A stretch of DNA of 64,000 bases from Bradyrhizobium sp. JYMT SZCCT0428 (GCF_018131075.1 NZ_JAFCLS010000031.1:1-64000); one strand, 5' to 3'. Counted from the stretch's first letter, positions 54,018 through 63,179 are shown. Translations and numbers: made by a program. The notes: generated by a model from the sequence alone, not told the origin.

Positions 54018-54371
54018 TTACGGCTTCCGCAGAATCTTCTCCATCGCTTTCCCCTTTGCAAGTTCATCGATGAGTTTGTCCAGGTAGCGGATTTCACGCA
54101 TCGTCGGTTCGGCAATTTCCTCGACGCGGACGCCGCAGACCGTGCCTGTGATCAGGGTTCGCGAAGGGTTCAGCCGAGGGGCCTTTGCAAAGAAGGTTTC
54201 GAAGTCCGTTTTCTTTTCCAGTTGCGCCTTCAGCTTTTCACCACGATACCCCGTCAACCAAGCGATGATCTGATCGATTTCCGCTTTTGTACGTCCTTTT
54301 TTCTCTGCTTTGGCAATGTACAGCGGATAGACGCTTGCAAAGCTCGTTGTATAGATCCGGTGTTTCGCCAT
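54018..54371 (-). CDS. DUF2200-family protein
   Basis: A 117-residue cytosolic protein matching the DUF2200 layout: MAKHRIYTTSFASVYPLYI at the N-terminus, TKAEIDQIIAWLTGY in the middle, and a C-terminal EIRYLDKLIDELAKGK. The function of the family is unknown. The start at 54371 is chosen over the longer frame to 54587, whose extension has no conserved features. Confidence 0.8.
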   Translation of the reverse strand: MAKHRIYTTSFASVYPLYIAKAEKKGRTKAEIDQIIAWLTGYRGEKLKAQLEKKTDFETFFAKAPRLNPSRTLITGTVCGVRVEEIAEPTMREIRYLDKLIDELAKGKAMEKILRKP

Positions 54372-54605
54372 GTTGCCGTTTCCGCCTGCCGAGTCGACGC
54401 GCGCTTCTCTGAGATTAGGTGCACTGTCACCATAATCCCATCGCCAATTCCTCCAGCGATTCGAAATTCCCGCGTGGTACGGGGAAGATTCCACTTGGTT
54501 GAGCGCGGGCGCGCCAATATTCTGGGGACAAGGTTCCGAACCACATGGCGGGGGCGGCACGTCCGCCTGGCGAGTTCCTGATCTCAACTACCTCAGCGCG
54601 GTAAC

Positions 54606-54993
54606 ATGAGCCTTTCAGCCGACGCTCTGTACAAAATGTCCGACGTGGAATTACTGACCGCCTATGCCGAAGGCCGGCGACAATTCGTCGAAAAGAATTC
54701 ACGCGCGATACACACCGGGCGCGGCTGGAGTGGATGAGGCCGAAATGTTCACCGGCAGCACCGGCGGGGTCACCGAGCGCAACATGGCTATCGACGTCTC
54801 GGAGGAGATTGCCCGCAAGGGTCAGGAATTGCGCGAGATGACGCGCGACCTCGACCTGCTCAAGGTCGAGGTCGACATCATCGCGATCGTCATTCGATCC
54901 CGGAGCGCATCGGCGCCGACGGGCGTGCAAGGCGAAGATCTGGGTGGGGGCGATCATCCCGAGCGCGAAGGTCGTTCGGGCTCGTCCGACTGA
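54606..54993 (+). pseudogene. Possibly frameshifted small gene
   Basis: Two overlapping frames may be one gene. The first (54606-54737) encodes 43 residues beginning MSLSADALYK and stops at TGA. The second (54664-54993) encodes a soluble, helical stretch with VTERNMAIDVSEEIARKGQE and EMTRDLDLLKVEVDIIAIV. A one-base shift near 54700 would join EGRRQFVEKN to PGAAGVDEAEMF. Alternatively only the second frame (109 aa) is a gene. I do not recognise a family. Confidence 0.4.
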
Positions 54994-55067
54994 CGGCGAG
55001 CACCCGACTGCAACTTGCAGTTGGAGCCACTTCGTCGGGAAAAATAAGCCGTCACTGAAACGGCAAA

Positions 55068-55144
55068 TGGCGCGCCCGAAGAGATTCGAACTCCTGACCC
55101 CCAGATTCGTAGTCTGGTGCTCTATCCAGCTGAGCTACGGGCGC
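55068..55144 (-). tRNA. tRNA-Arg (anticodon ACG)
   Basis: Reading the minus strand, GCGCCCG and CGGGCGC form the 7-bp acceptor stem, followed by discriminator G and an encoded CCA. The D arm (AGCTCAGCTGGATAGAGC), the anticodon arm CCAGA-CTACGAA-TCTGG and a TTCGAAT T-loop are standard. The anticodon ACG is at 55108-55110; A34 would be edited to inosine to read CGU/CGC/CGA. Confidence 0.95.
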
Positions 55145-55348
55145 GTTTTTCGCCAAGACCCTTTTTAGCAAAGGCCATCGTGGGCTGGTCGCCCCGATGC
55201 ATCCGAATGGTGTCGGAAACGTCGCGAAAGAGCGCTTTAGCTACCCGCTCCGCGTCCGATTGGCAAGCTCCGGAACGCGGGTTTTGGCAAACGATTTGGC
55301 CGGGGCAAACCGGCCAGATCGGTCACAAAATGCAGCAAATAGCGTGAT

Positions 55349-56827
55349 TTACGCCCGTGCCCGCTCGTTGCGAACGCTTTGCAGTTCCACCGGGCGGTCG
55401 GGAATCGAGATCCGGAAGGTGGCGCCGATGGTGCCTTCGACCAGATGGATATCGCCGCCATGGGCGCGAACCAGTTCGGCGGCGATGGCGAGGCCCAGCC
55501 CGCTGCCGCCGGGCCGGCCGGAGGTCTGGAATGCCTCGAACAAATGCTCGCGCGCCCGCGCCGGCACGCCGGGGCCGGTATCGGAAACCTCGATGATCGC
55601 GACCGCGCCTTCGCGGCGGCCGGTGATGCGAATCTGCAGCGCCGCCGCATCGCCCTTCGGGCGGCTTTCGAGCGCCTGCGCGGCGTTGCGCACCAAATTG
55701 AGCAGCACGCGAAACATCTGATCGGGATCGGCGTCCACCGTGAGCCCGCGTTCGATCGCGCTGACCCAGGCGATCGAGGCGTCGGCGGCAATGCCTGCGG
55801 ATTCGCGCACTTCGGCCACCACAGGCTCGACCAGCATCATGCGACGGTCGGGGGCGGCTTCCTGCACGCGGCCGTAAGAGAGGGTCGACTGGCAGAAATC
55901 GATGGCGCGCTCCAGCGAGCGCATCAGCTTTGGCGCAAAACGCTGCACCCGCGGATCGGGCACGCTGGCGAGCTGGTCCGACAATAATTGCGACGACGCC
56001 AGAAGATTGCGCAGATCATGGTTGATCTTGGAGACCGCAAGGCCGAGTGCGGCGAGCCGGCTCTTTTGATGCAACATCGACACCAGATCGCGCTGCATGT
56101 CGGACAATTCGCGCTCCGCGACGCCGATCTCGTCGCCGCGCTGGCTCGGCACGATGATTCGCGCCGAACTTTCCGGGTTTTCGTGGAAGCCGACCAGGTT
56201 CGCGGTCAGCCGTCGCATCGGCCGCACGAACAGATGATGCATGGCGAAATAGACCAGCGCCGCCGTCAGCATCGCGATGGCCAACGAGACCAGGAGCGTG
56301 TTGCGCGAGAAGCGGTACATCGCCTGCCGCAGGGGCGCCTCGTCGACGACGACCTCGATGAATTGCCCGCCGCCGGGCGCAGGTCCCACCACGCGGATCA
56401 CATGGTTGTCCGTCTCCAGCATGGTTTCGATGGAATCGACGATGGCGGACCATACCGTGATGGTCCGCATGTCGATGTCGTGGTCGATCGCCGTCGGCAA
56501 ATCGGCGCTGGCGAGCAGACGGCGCTGCTGCCCCATCTTGATGGCGACCGCGCGCGCGCCGACGCTCTTCAAAATCTGCCGCGCCAGCGATTCCGGGACC
56601 ATGCCCGAGGGTGCGGCGTCCAGCACCAGCGCCGCGGTGCTCGCCGCGGCAATGCGGTCGTTCAGGCGGTTGATGCGGAAATTCGCGATCGCGGGCACAT
56701 AGATCATCAGGCCGGCGATCATGACGAGGGGAATGGTGAGCAGCAGCAGCTTGCCGGACAGGCCGAGCCGGCGCGGCGGCGTTGGCCGCGGCGCTTCAAT
56801 GGTCGGCTGGTCGTCGGTCGCTGACAC
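55349..56827 (-). CDS. Membrane-bound sensor histidine kinase
   Basis: A 492-residue kinase with two membrane helices (about 26-46 and 175-198) flanking a periplasmic sensor. A HAMP-like segment follows (200-255), then the phosphoacceptor in SKINHDLRNLLA (near 276) and a HATPase domain with N-box NLVRNAAQAL, DTGPGV and GGSGLGLAI. No response regulator gene is adjacent, so it is an orphan here. The NHDLRN H-box resembles the NtrY/DctB-like HisKA group. Confidence 0.88.
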   Translation of the reverse strand: MSATDDQPTIEAPRPTPPRRLGLSGKLLLLTIPLVMIAGLMIYVPAIANFRINRLNDRIAAASTAALVLDAAPSGMVPESLARQILKSVGARAVAIKMGQQRRLLASADLPTAIDHDIDMRTITVWSAIVDSIETMLETDNHVIRVVGPAPGGGQFIEVVVDEAPLRQAMYRFSRNTLLVSLAIAMLTAALVYFAMHHLFVRPMRRLTANLVGFHENPESSARIIVPSQRGDEIGVAERELSDMQRDLVSMLHQKSRLAALGLAVSKINHDLRNLLASSQLLSDQLASVPDPRVQRFAPKLMRSLERAIDFCQSTLSYGRVQEAAPDRRMMLVEPVVAEVRESAGIAADASIAWVSAIERGLTVDADPDQMFRVLLNLVRNAAQALESRPKGDAAALQIRITGRREGAVAIIEVSDTGPGVPARAREHLFEAFQTSGRPGGSGLGLAIAAELVRAHGGDIHLVEGTIGATFRISIPDRPVELQSVRNERARA

Positions 56828-57079
56828 GAAATATCCGCCTTGATAACCTTGTTTTACGCGCAGGGTCGGAGCTTAAGACCGGCTTCACTCCCGCCACCCG
56901 CACGCTGATTTGCGAGGATGCGTTCCAGCCACGGACCGGTCAAATTACCGATCGCTAATGTCGGCCGGTTCCGATGTCAGGGGCGAGCTGCCGTCCCGTC
57001 CCTAAAAACCCCGCGAAAACAATAATATTCGACCCAATTGTGCCATTTCAAAGAAGCCCGATTGCGGCACGGCGCAACA

Positions 57080-57108
57080 TTGACGAAAACAGGTCGCTCC
57101 CGTATAAG
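57080..57108 (+). promoter_or_regulatory. Sigma-70 promoter of the rpmH-rnpA-yidC block
   Basis: TTGACG (57080-57085) and TATAAG (57103-57108) are separated by exactly 17 bases, a strong housekeeping-type promoter. Transcription would start near 57115, leaving a leader of about 150 bases before rpmH. Confidence 0.7.
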
Positions 57109-57207
57109 CCGCGCAATTGTCCGCTATGGCCCGGTCTGACCGGGGGCGGCTCATTTGGGGCCGTCAATGGCCCGTCTTGGGCCGGCCAGCATTACCGGAC
57201 TTACCAT

Positions 57208-57243
57208 CAATTCAGCGGCAGTTTGCAATTCAGCGGCAGCTTG
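57208..57243. repeat. Tandem 18-bp repeat in the rpmH leader
   Basis: CAATTCAGCGGCAGTTTG (57208-57225) is followed at once by CAATTCAGCGGCAGCTTG (57226-57243), 17 of 18 bases identical. It lies in the predicted leader RNA 22 bases before the rpmH start codon. Confidence 0.6.
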
Positions 57244-57265
57244 CCAGGTTAGCGGAGAACTACCC

Positions 57266-57400
57266 GTGAAGCGGACTTATCAACCCAGCAAACTGGTGCG
57301 CAAGCGCCGTCACGGCTTCCGCGCCCGTCTCGCCACGACCGGCGGCCGCAAGGTTCTCGCTGCGCGCCGTGCGCGTGGCCGCAAGCGCCTGAGCGCCTGA
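57266..57400 (+). CDS. rpmH: Ribosomal protein bL34
   Basis: A 44-residue, highly basic protein of the large ribosomal subunit with the invariant MKRTYQPS start and KRRHGFRARLAT core. The start is GTG at 57266, with GGAG upstream. Followed 25 bases later by rnpA, the order conserved across bacteria. Confidence 0.96.
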   Translation: MKRTYQPSKLVRKRRHGFRARLATTGGRKVLAARRARGRKRLSA

Positions 57401-57425
57401 GCCGGACGTCTCCGGAGACCTTATT

Positions 57426-57809
57426 ATGGATCGGCTAAGGCAGCGGGCGGACTACCTCGCCGTTGCCAATGGCGCGCGAGCCAACAGCGCCGCCTTCGTG
57501 GTGCAGGAACGCTGCCGCGACGATGATGGCCCGATCCGGATCGGTTTTACCGTTACCAAAAAGAACGGTACCGCTACCGAGCGTAATCGTATCCGGCGCA
57601 GGCTTCGCGAACTGGTGAAGCGGCTGGACGTCATACCGATGCGACCGCACCATGATTATGTGCTAGTCGGGCGGCGCGCGGCGCTGCACCGCGACTTTAC
57701 GACCATGCTCGACGACCTTCGCCAGGCGCTGCTCCGCCTCGACCGGCAGCCGGCAAAAGTGGCCAAAGCGCTTCCGCGTCAAGACAACGCGTCCAAAGAC
57801 ACCAGATAA
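57426..57809 (+). CDS. rnpA: Ribonuclease P protein component
   Basis: A 127-residue basic protein that helps the RNase P RNA trim the 5' ends of pre-tRNAs. The signature RNRIRRRLRE (about 57-66) after the KKNGTATE strand marks the RNA-binding helix. Between rpmH and yidC, as usual. Confidence 0.95.
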   Translation: MDRLRQRADYLAVANGARANSAAFVVQERCRDDDGPIRIGFTVTKKNGTATERNRIRRRLRELVKRLDVIPMRPHHDYVLVGRRAALHRDFTTMLDDLRQALLRLDRQPAKVAKALPRQDNASKDTR

Positions 57810-57859
57810 CGACGACGGCGCGAGCCGGAACCCGAGTTGAATGACGAGACCTTGAAACG

Positions 57860-59740
57860 ATGACCGACAATCGCAACACCATCCTCGCCGTCATTCTGTC
57901 CGGCCTCGTGCTGATCGCGTGGCAATATTTCTACAATGCGCCGCAGATGGAAAGGCAGCGCCTGCAGTCGCAGACCCAGGCCGAGCTCGCAAAGTCCTCG
58001 CCGCAGACAGCGCCGGGCTCCGCCACCACCACGCCGACGCCAGGTTCGCCCCCGTCCGCCACCACGCCCGCCCAGCCGGGCGCGGCTGCGCCCGTCATCA
58101 GCCGCGAGGCTGCGATTGCCGCAACCCCCCGCGTCAAGATCGACACGCCGCGGGTGACGGGCAGCATCGCGCTGAAGGGCGCCCGCATCGACGATCTCGC
58201 ACTGGTGCAATACCGCGACACCGTCGACCCCAAATCGCCTGCGATCGTGCTGTTCTCTCCGTCGAACACCGCTCACCCCTATTATGCCGAGTTCGGCTGG
58301 GTCGCGGCCGCAGGTTCGACGGCGCGGCTTCCCGACCGCGATACGGTGTGGCAGCAGGAAGGCTCCGGCGCGCTGTCGCCGACCCACCCGGTGACGCTGA
58401 AATACGACAATGGCGAAGGCCTCACCTTCCGCCGCACCATTTCGATCGACGACCGCTATCTGTTCAGCGTCAAGGACGCCGTCACCAATGTCGGCACCGC
58501 GCCGGTCACGCTCTATCCGTTCGCCCTCATCTCTCGTCACGGCACGCCTGAGGTCTCGGGGTATTACATCCTGCATGAGGGCCTGATCGGCTATCTCGGC
58601 GACAAGGGCCTGCAGGAACACGGCTATAAAGCCGTCGCCGAGGCGCCCGTGCTGGGCAGTGGCGGCCGAGGCTTCGAGTTCAATGTCACCAATGGCTGGC
58701 TCGGCATCACCGACAAGTACTGGGCTGCGGCGCTGCTGCCTGACACTTCGGCGCGCCTGAAGGCCCGCTTCCTCGCCGAGCCGGGCGCCAAGGTCCGTTA
58801 TCAGACCGACTATCTGCAGGATCCGCAGACCGTCGCGATCGGCGGCACCGGCAGCACCAACGCGCGGCTGTTCGCCGGCGCCAAGGAAGCCAACGTCGTC
58901 GGCATCAACTTTCCCTTCGCCGGCCATGGCGGCTACAACAAGCAGCTCGAACTCAACCATTTCGACCTGTTGATCGACTGGGGCTGGTTCTACTTCATCA
59001 CCAAGCCGATGTTCCTGGCGCTGGATTACTTCTTCCATTTGGTCGGCAATTTCGGCGTCTCGATCCTGCTGGTGACGGTGCTGGTGAAGCTGCTGTTCTT
59101 CCCGCTCGCCAACAAATCCTACGCCTCGATGGCCAAGATGAAATCGGTGCAGCCGCAACTGGCCGCGCTGAAGGAGCGTTATCCCGACGACCGCCAGAAG
59201 CAGCAACAGGAGATGATGGAGATCTACAAGAAGGAGAAGATCAACCCGATCGCCGGTTGTCTTCCCGTCCTGTTGCAGATCCCGGTGTTCTTCTCGCTCT
59301 ACAAGGTGCTGTTCGTCACCATCGAAATGCGGCACGCGCCGTTCTACGGCTGGATCAAGGACCTTTCGGCGCCCGATCCGACCACGGTCTTCAACCTGTT
59401 CGGGCTGATCCCGTTCGATCCGATGGTGCTCGGACCGCATATCGGCCCGTATCTGATGCTCGGCGTCTGGCCGATCATCATGGGCATCACGATGTGGTTC
59501 CAGATGAAGCTCAACCCGACGCCGCCGGATCCGACCCAGAAGATGATCTTCGACTGGATGCCGCTGATCTTCACCTTCATGCTGGCCGGCTTCCCGGCGG
59601 GTCTCGTGATCTACTGGGCCTGGAACAACCTGCTGTCGGTGCTGCAGCAGAGCTTCATCATGCGCAAGAACGGCGTGAAGGTGGAGTTATTCGACAATCT
59701 CAAGGCGACGTTCGCCAAGAAGGCCGAGCAGAAAAGCTGA
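57860..59740 (+). CDS. yidC: Membrane protein insertase
   Basis: A 626-residue insertase that inserts and folds inner-membrane proteins with or without SecYEG. An N-terminal membrane anchor (about 8-25) is followed by a Pro/Thr/Ala-rich linker and a large periplasmic domain (about 90-370). The conserved five-helix core follows (about 385-600), with INPIAGCLPVLLQIPVFFSLY near 460. Length is typical for Gram-negative YidC. Confidence 0.96.
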   Translation: MTDNRNTILAVILSGLVLIAWQYFYNAPQMERQRLQSQTQAELAKSSPQTAPGSATTTPTPGSPPSATTPAQPGAAAPVISREAAIAATPRVKIDTPRVTGSIALKGARIDDLALVQYRDTVDPKSPAIVLFSPSNTAHPYYAEFGWVAAAGSTARLPDRDTVWQQEGSGALSPTHPVTLKYDNGEGLTFRRTISIDDRYLFSVKDAVTNVGTAPVTLYPFALISRHGTPEVSGYYILHEGLIGYLGDKGLQEHGYKAVAEAPVLGSGGRGFEFNVTNGWLGITDKYWAAALLPDTSARLKARFLAEPGAKVRYQTDYLQDPQTVAIGGTGSTNARLFAGAKEANVVGINFPFAGHGGYNKQLELNHFDLLIDWGWFYFITKPMFLALDYFFHLVGNFGVSILLVTVLVKLLFFPLANKSYASMAKMKSVQPQLAALKERYPDDRQKQQQEMMEIYKKEKINPIAGCLPVLLQIPVFFSLYKVLFVTIEMRHAPFYGWIKDLSAPDPTTVFNLFGLIPFDPMVLGPHIGPYLMLGVWPIIMGITMWFQMKLNPTPPDPTQKMIFDWMPLIFTFMLAGFPAGLVIYWAWNNLLSVLQQSFIMRKNGVKVELFDNLKATFAKKAEQKS

Positions 59741-59760
59741 CGACCACGCAAACTCCAATT

Positions 59761-59880
59761 CGTCATGCCCGGCCAGAAGCGCGAAGCGCGTCTTCGCGCT
59801 AGACGTGCCGGGCATCCACGTCTTTGGGACTCGCAAAAAGAGAAGACGTGGATGGCCGGGACAAGCCCGGCCATGACGAG
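59761..59880. repeat. REP-like palindromic repeat between yidC and engB
   Basis: Three perfect stems are nested in 120 bases: AGCGCGAAG/CTTCGCGCT (59778-59800), ATCCACGTCTT/AAGACGTGGAT (59814-59853) and GGCCGGG/CCCGGCC (59854-59872). CGTCATG and CATGACG close the outside. Read as protein it gives a VDGRDKPGHD-like text, which I recall from mis-extended N-termini in this genus. Confidence 0.7.
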
Positions 59881-59898
59881 GAATGGAAAAATCTTCGC

Positions 59899-60549
59899 AT
59901 GACCGCCGAACCTGATGCGAAGCTGATCGAAGAGGGGCGCAAACTTTTCGCCGGCGAATGGCAGTTCGTCTGGGCCTCGCCGTCGATCGAAACGCTGCCG
60001 CCGATGGCCAGCATGGAGGTGGCGTTTGCCGGCCGTTCCAATGTCGGTAAATCGAGCCTGATCAACGCGCTGACCGGCCGCAACGCGCTGGCGCGCACCT
60101 CGCACACGCCCGGACGCACCCAGGAACTGATCTTCTTCGAAGGCCCCGAGAACGCCGGGCTGCGCCTGGTCGACATGCCCGGCTATGGCTACGCCTCGGC
60201 GCCGAAGGCCAAGGTCGCGTCCTGGACCAAGCTGATCCATCAGTTCCTGCAGGGCCGTGCCACGCTGGCGCGGGTCTATGTGCTGATCGATGCCCGCCAC
60301 GGCATCAAGGATGTCGACCAGGACGTGCTGAAGACGCTGGATAAATCCGCCGTGAGCTATCAGGTGGTGCTGACCAAGGCCGATCAGGTCAAGCGCACCG
60401 AGCTGGAAAAGCACATCGAAGAAACGACGGCCGCGCTGGCCAAACATCCCGCCGCGTTTCCGGACGTGCTGGTGACCTCCTCGCGCGATGGCAGCGGCAT
60501 GCCGGAATTGCGCGCGGCGATGGTGCGTCTGCTCGGCGAGCGCAGCTGA
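59899..60549 (+). CDS. engB: Ribosome biogenesis GTP-binding protein YihA/YsxC
   Basis: A 216-residue GTPase needed for 50S subunit assembly. G1 GRSNVGKSS (about 46-54), G3 DMPGYG near 92, G4 TKAD near 158 and the G5-type TSS near 190 are intact. ATG 59899 is preferred to 59824 because the extension is encoded by the REP-like repeat. The TGATG overlap couples it to the next gene. Confidence 0.93.
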   Translation: MTAEPDAKLIEEGRKLFAGEWQFVWASPSIETLPPMASMEVAFAGRSNVGKSSLINALTGRNALARTSHTPGRTQELIFFEGPENAGLRLVDMPGYGYASAPKAKVASWTKLIHQFLQGRATLARVYVLIDARHGIKDVDQDVLKTLDKSAVSYQVVLTKADQVKRTELEKHIEETTAALAKHPAAFPDVLVTSSRDGSGMPELRAAMVRLLGERS

Positions 60550-60920
60550 TGTCACGCGCCTGTCGCATCCTGATCGTGCTGGCCGCCATCATGGGCGCCG
60601 ATGGCGTGATGCTGGCGGCTGCCTCCGCGCATCAGGCCGACGCGTCGCGGCTGGCGTCGGCGTCATCGATGCTGCTGTTCCATGCCACCGCCGTACTCGC
60701 AGCGGTGGCCCTCGCCGAGCGCGGCGTTATCCATGTCCGGATCGGAATCGTGGCGGCTTTCGGCTTCGTCATCGCAGCCGGCCTGTTCGCCGGCGACCTG
60801 ACGCTGCGGCAATATGCCGGACATGGCCTGTTTCCGATGGCCGCGCCCACGGGTGGGACATTGTTGATTCTGAGTTGGCTGGCGATCGCCGCGGCTGCGG
60901 CGTGGCCGAGGCGAGGATGA
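60549..60920 (+). CDS. DUF423-family small membrane protein
   Basis: A 123-residue protein with four hydrophobic helices and the family's ASAHQ and FHATAVL segments. Function unknown. Its ATG overlaps the engB stop (TGATG), so the two are translationally coupled. Confidence 0.85.
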   Translation: MSRACRILIVLAAIMGADGVMLAAASAHQADASRLASASSMLLFHATAVLAAVALAERGVIHVRIGIVAAFGFVIAAGLFAGDLTLRQYAGHGLFPMAAPTGGTLLILSWLAIAAAAAWPRRG

Positions 60921-60936
60921 GCCGCTTTTTCTTCCT

Positions 60937-60952
60937 TCTCCCCAAGGGGAGA
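60937..60952. terminator. Short perfect hairpin after the DUF423 gene
   Basis: TCTCCCC-AA-GGGGAGA forms a perfect 7-bp stem 16 bases after the stop codon. The T-rich stretch precedes rather than follows it on the plus strand. It could be a weak terminator for minus-strand reading or another small repeat. Confidence 0.3.
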
Positions 60953-61055
60953 GGGGAAGAATGTACGCGGAGAGGCTAATAAATCCCCACTTTGCGCCCT
61001 GCCCGCCAATCAGCTAGAACCCGGCCCGACATCTGGAAATGACGAGAGCCGCTTC

Positions 61056-61952
61056 ATGACCGACTCGCCAAATATCAGCCCGCTCGATCAGGCCCGCATC
61101 CTGTCCGAGGCGCTGCCGCACATGCAGCAATATGACGAGGAAACCATCGTCATTAAATATGGCGGCCATGCCATGGGCGCCGAGGATCTGGCCAAGGCTT
61201 TCGCCCGCGACATCGTGCTCCTGGAGCAGACCGCGATCAATCCGGTGGTCGTGCATGGCGGCGGGCCGCAGATCGCGACCATGCTGAAGCGGCTCGGCAT
61301 CCAGTCCGAATTCGCCGCGGGCCTGCGCATCACCGACGCGGCGACCATCGAAATCGTCGAGATGGTGCTGGCCGGTTCGGTCAACAAGCAACTGGTCGGC
61401 TACATCAACGAAGCCGGCGGCAAGGCCGTCGGCCTCAGCGGCAAGGACGGCAACATGGTGAAGGCGTCGAAGACGACGCGCACCATGGTCGATCCGGATT
61501 CCAACATCGAAAAGGCTGTCGATCTCGGCTTCGTCGGCGACCCCGACAAGGTGGATTTGACCTTGCTGAACCAGTTGATCGGCTATGAGCTGATCCCGGT
61601 GCTGGCGCCGCTGGCGACCTCGCATGACGGGCAGACGCTGAACGTCAACGCCGACACCTTTGCCGGCGCGGTGGCCGGCGCGCTGAAAGCAAAACGCCTG
61701 CTGCTGCTGACCGACGTTCCCGGCGTGCTCGACAAGTCCAAGAAGCTGATTCCGGAACTGTCGGTGAAGGATGCGCGCAAGCTGATCGCCGACGGCACGA
61801 TTTCCGGCGGCATGATCCCCAAGGTCGAGACCTGCATCTATGCGCTCGAACAGGGCGTGCAGGGCGTCGTGATCATCGACGGCAAGACACAGCACGCCGT
61901 GCTGCTCGAATTGTTCACCAATCAAGGCACCGGCACGCTGATCCACAAGTGA
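61056..61952 (+). CDS. argB: Acetylglutamate kinase
   Basis: A 298-residue enzyme of arginine biosynthesis that phosphorylates N-acetyl-L-glutamate. Seen: KYGGHAM (about 33-39), VVHGGGPQI (about 66-74), GLSGKDGN (about 126-133) and the C-terminal GGMIPKVETC. The N-terminal helix (ARILSEALPHMQQYD) is the type that allows hexamers and arginine feedback. The stop overlaps the next gene's GTG. Confidence 0.95.
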   Translation: MTDSPNISPLDQARILSEALPHMQQYDEETIVIKYGGHAMGAEDLAKAFARDIVLLEQTAINPVVVHGGGPQIATMLKRLGIQSEFAAGLRITDAATIEIVEMVLAGSVNKQLVGYINEAGGKAVGLSGKDGNMVKASKTTRTMVDPDSNIEKAVDLGFVGDPDKVDLTLLNQLIGYELIPVLAPLATSHDGQTLNVNADTFAGAVAGALKAKRLLLLTDVPGVLDKSKKLIPELSVKDARKLIADGTISGGMIPKVETCIYALEQGVQGVVIIDGKTQHAVLLELFTNQGTGTLIHK

Positions 61953-63016
61953 CAAGCGCGATCTCCCCGCCCGCGAAGTTCACGCGCCGCTTCCGCGCCA
62001 GAATGCGGCGGTATGGGAGGCGCACGGTCCTGGCGCTGCCGGCCGCCGCGATCTCGCTGTTCGTCTCGTCGTTGCCGGCGCTGGCCGATCTGAAGCTCTG
62101 CAATCGCATGAGCTATGTGGTCGAAGCGGCGATCGGCATCGACGACAAATCGGCGACCGCCACCCGGGGCTGGTTTCGCATCGATCCCGCCGCCTGCCGT
62201 GTGGTGCTGCAGGGCGCGCTGACCGCGGATCGCATCCTCCTCAATGCGCGCGCGCTCGGCGTCTACGGCGCCTCGCCGATCCCGCAGGGCGGCAACGACA
62301 CGCTGTGCATCGCACCGGAGAATTTCATCATCGCCGCGGCGCGCCAGTGCCGGACCGGACAGACCCCGGCGCCGTTCACCCAGGTCACGCCGACGCAGAC
62401 CGACGATGGCAATCTGGTCGCCTATCTCGCCGAGGGCAGCGAGTATGACGACGAACAGGCGCGCCTTGCCGGCATCCAGCGGCTGCTGGTGATCGCGGGC
62501 TATGACGCCGCCCCGATCGACGGCGTCGATGGCCCGAAGACGCAAGCCGCGCTGAGCGCCTTCCTGAAGAATCGCGGGCTTAGCCCCGACATCGTGCAGT
62601 CGCCGAACTTCTTCACCGCCATGATCGATGCGGTGCAGTCGCCGTCCGCGACGGGGCTCACCTGGTGCAACGACACGCCGCACAAGATCATGGCCGCGGT
62701 CGCCACCGACGACGGCAAGGCCGTGACCAGCCGCGGCTGGTATCGGATCGATCCCGGCAAATGCCTCCATCCCGACGTGATCGGCCAGCCGAAGCAGGTG
62801 TTCAGTTTCGCCGAGGCCGTCGACGGCGAGAACCGCACGGTCAAGCTGAAGGACAAGCCGCTGAACTGGGGCGGCACCAAGGAGCTCTGCACCCGCGAGA
62901 GCAAATTCGAAATCAACGAACAGGGCGATTGCGGCAGCCGCGGCCTTAGCCCGATCGGCTTTGCCGTCGTCGACATGACGGGCGGCGGCAAGACGCTAAG
63001 GTTCGCGATGCCATGA
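61949..63016 (+). CDS. Secreted DUF1036 / peptidoglycan-binding protein
   Basis: A 355-residue protein with an Arg-rich N-terminus and signal peptide (about 25-46, ending ALAD). Two DUF1036 units (about 48-130 and 230-340) share CN...RGW(F/Y)RIDP...C. Between them is a PG_binding_1-like helix bundle (about 168-205, GYDAAPIDGVDGPKTQAAL). The Cys pairs suggest disulfides in the periplasm. The GTG start overlaps the argB stop, an unexpected coupling of an arginine gene with an envelope protein. Function unknown. Confidence 0.82.
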   Translation: MTSAISPPAKFTRRFRARMRRYGRRTVLALPAAAISLFVSSLPALADLKLCNRMSYVVEAAIGIDDKSATATRGWFRIDPAACRVVLQGALTADRILLNARALGVYGASPIPQGGNDTLCIAPENFIIAAARQCRTGQTPAPFTQVTPTQTDDGNLVAYLAEGSEYDDEQARLAGIQRLLVIAGYDAAPIDGVDGPKTQAALSAFLKNRGLSPDIVQSPNFFTAMIDAVQSPSATGLTWCNDTPHKIMAAVATDDGKAVTSRGWYRIDPGKCLHPDVIGQPKQVFSFAEAVDGENRTVKLKDKPLNWGGTKELCTRESKFEINEQGDCGSRGLSPIGFAVVDMTGGGKTLRFAMP

Positions 63017-63026
63017 TGCAGTCTAT

Positions 63027-63055
63027 CGTCGTCCCGGCGAAGGCCGGGACCCATA
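63027..63055 (+). repeat. REP-like repeat, copy A
   Basis: A 29-base unit beginning CGTCGTCCCGGCGAA and ending GGGACCCATA. It is the inverted match (28 of 29 bases) of the copy at 63137-63165 and contains its own GTCCCGGC/GCCGGGAC-type stem. Confidence 0.75.
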
Positions 63056-63136
63056 ACCACCGATCTGAGTTTTGGCTGATGACGGCGCCACAAGAAAAGG
63101 CAATTCACACTGTGCTCAACAAAAATCTGCACGGCG

Positions 63137-63165
63137 TATGGGTCCCGGCGTTCGCCGGGACGACG
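63137..63165 (-). repeat. REP-like repeat, copy B (inverted)
   Basis: The inverted partner of the 63027-63055 unit. The two copies 81 bases apart could form one long hairpin. The copy ends only 15 bases before the start codon of the nucleotidase gene. Confidence 0.75.
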
Positions 63166-63179
63166 GTGGAGAGCGAATC

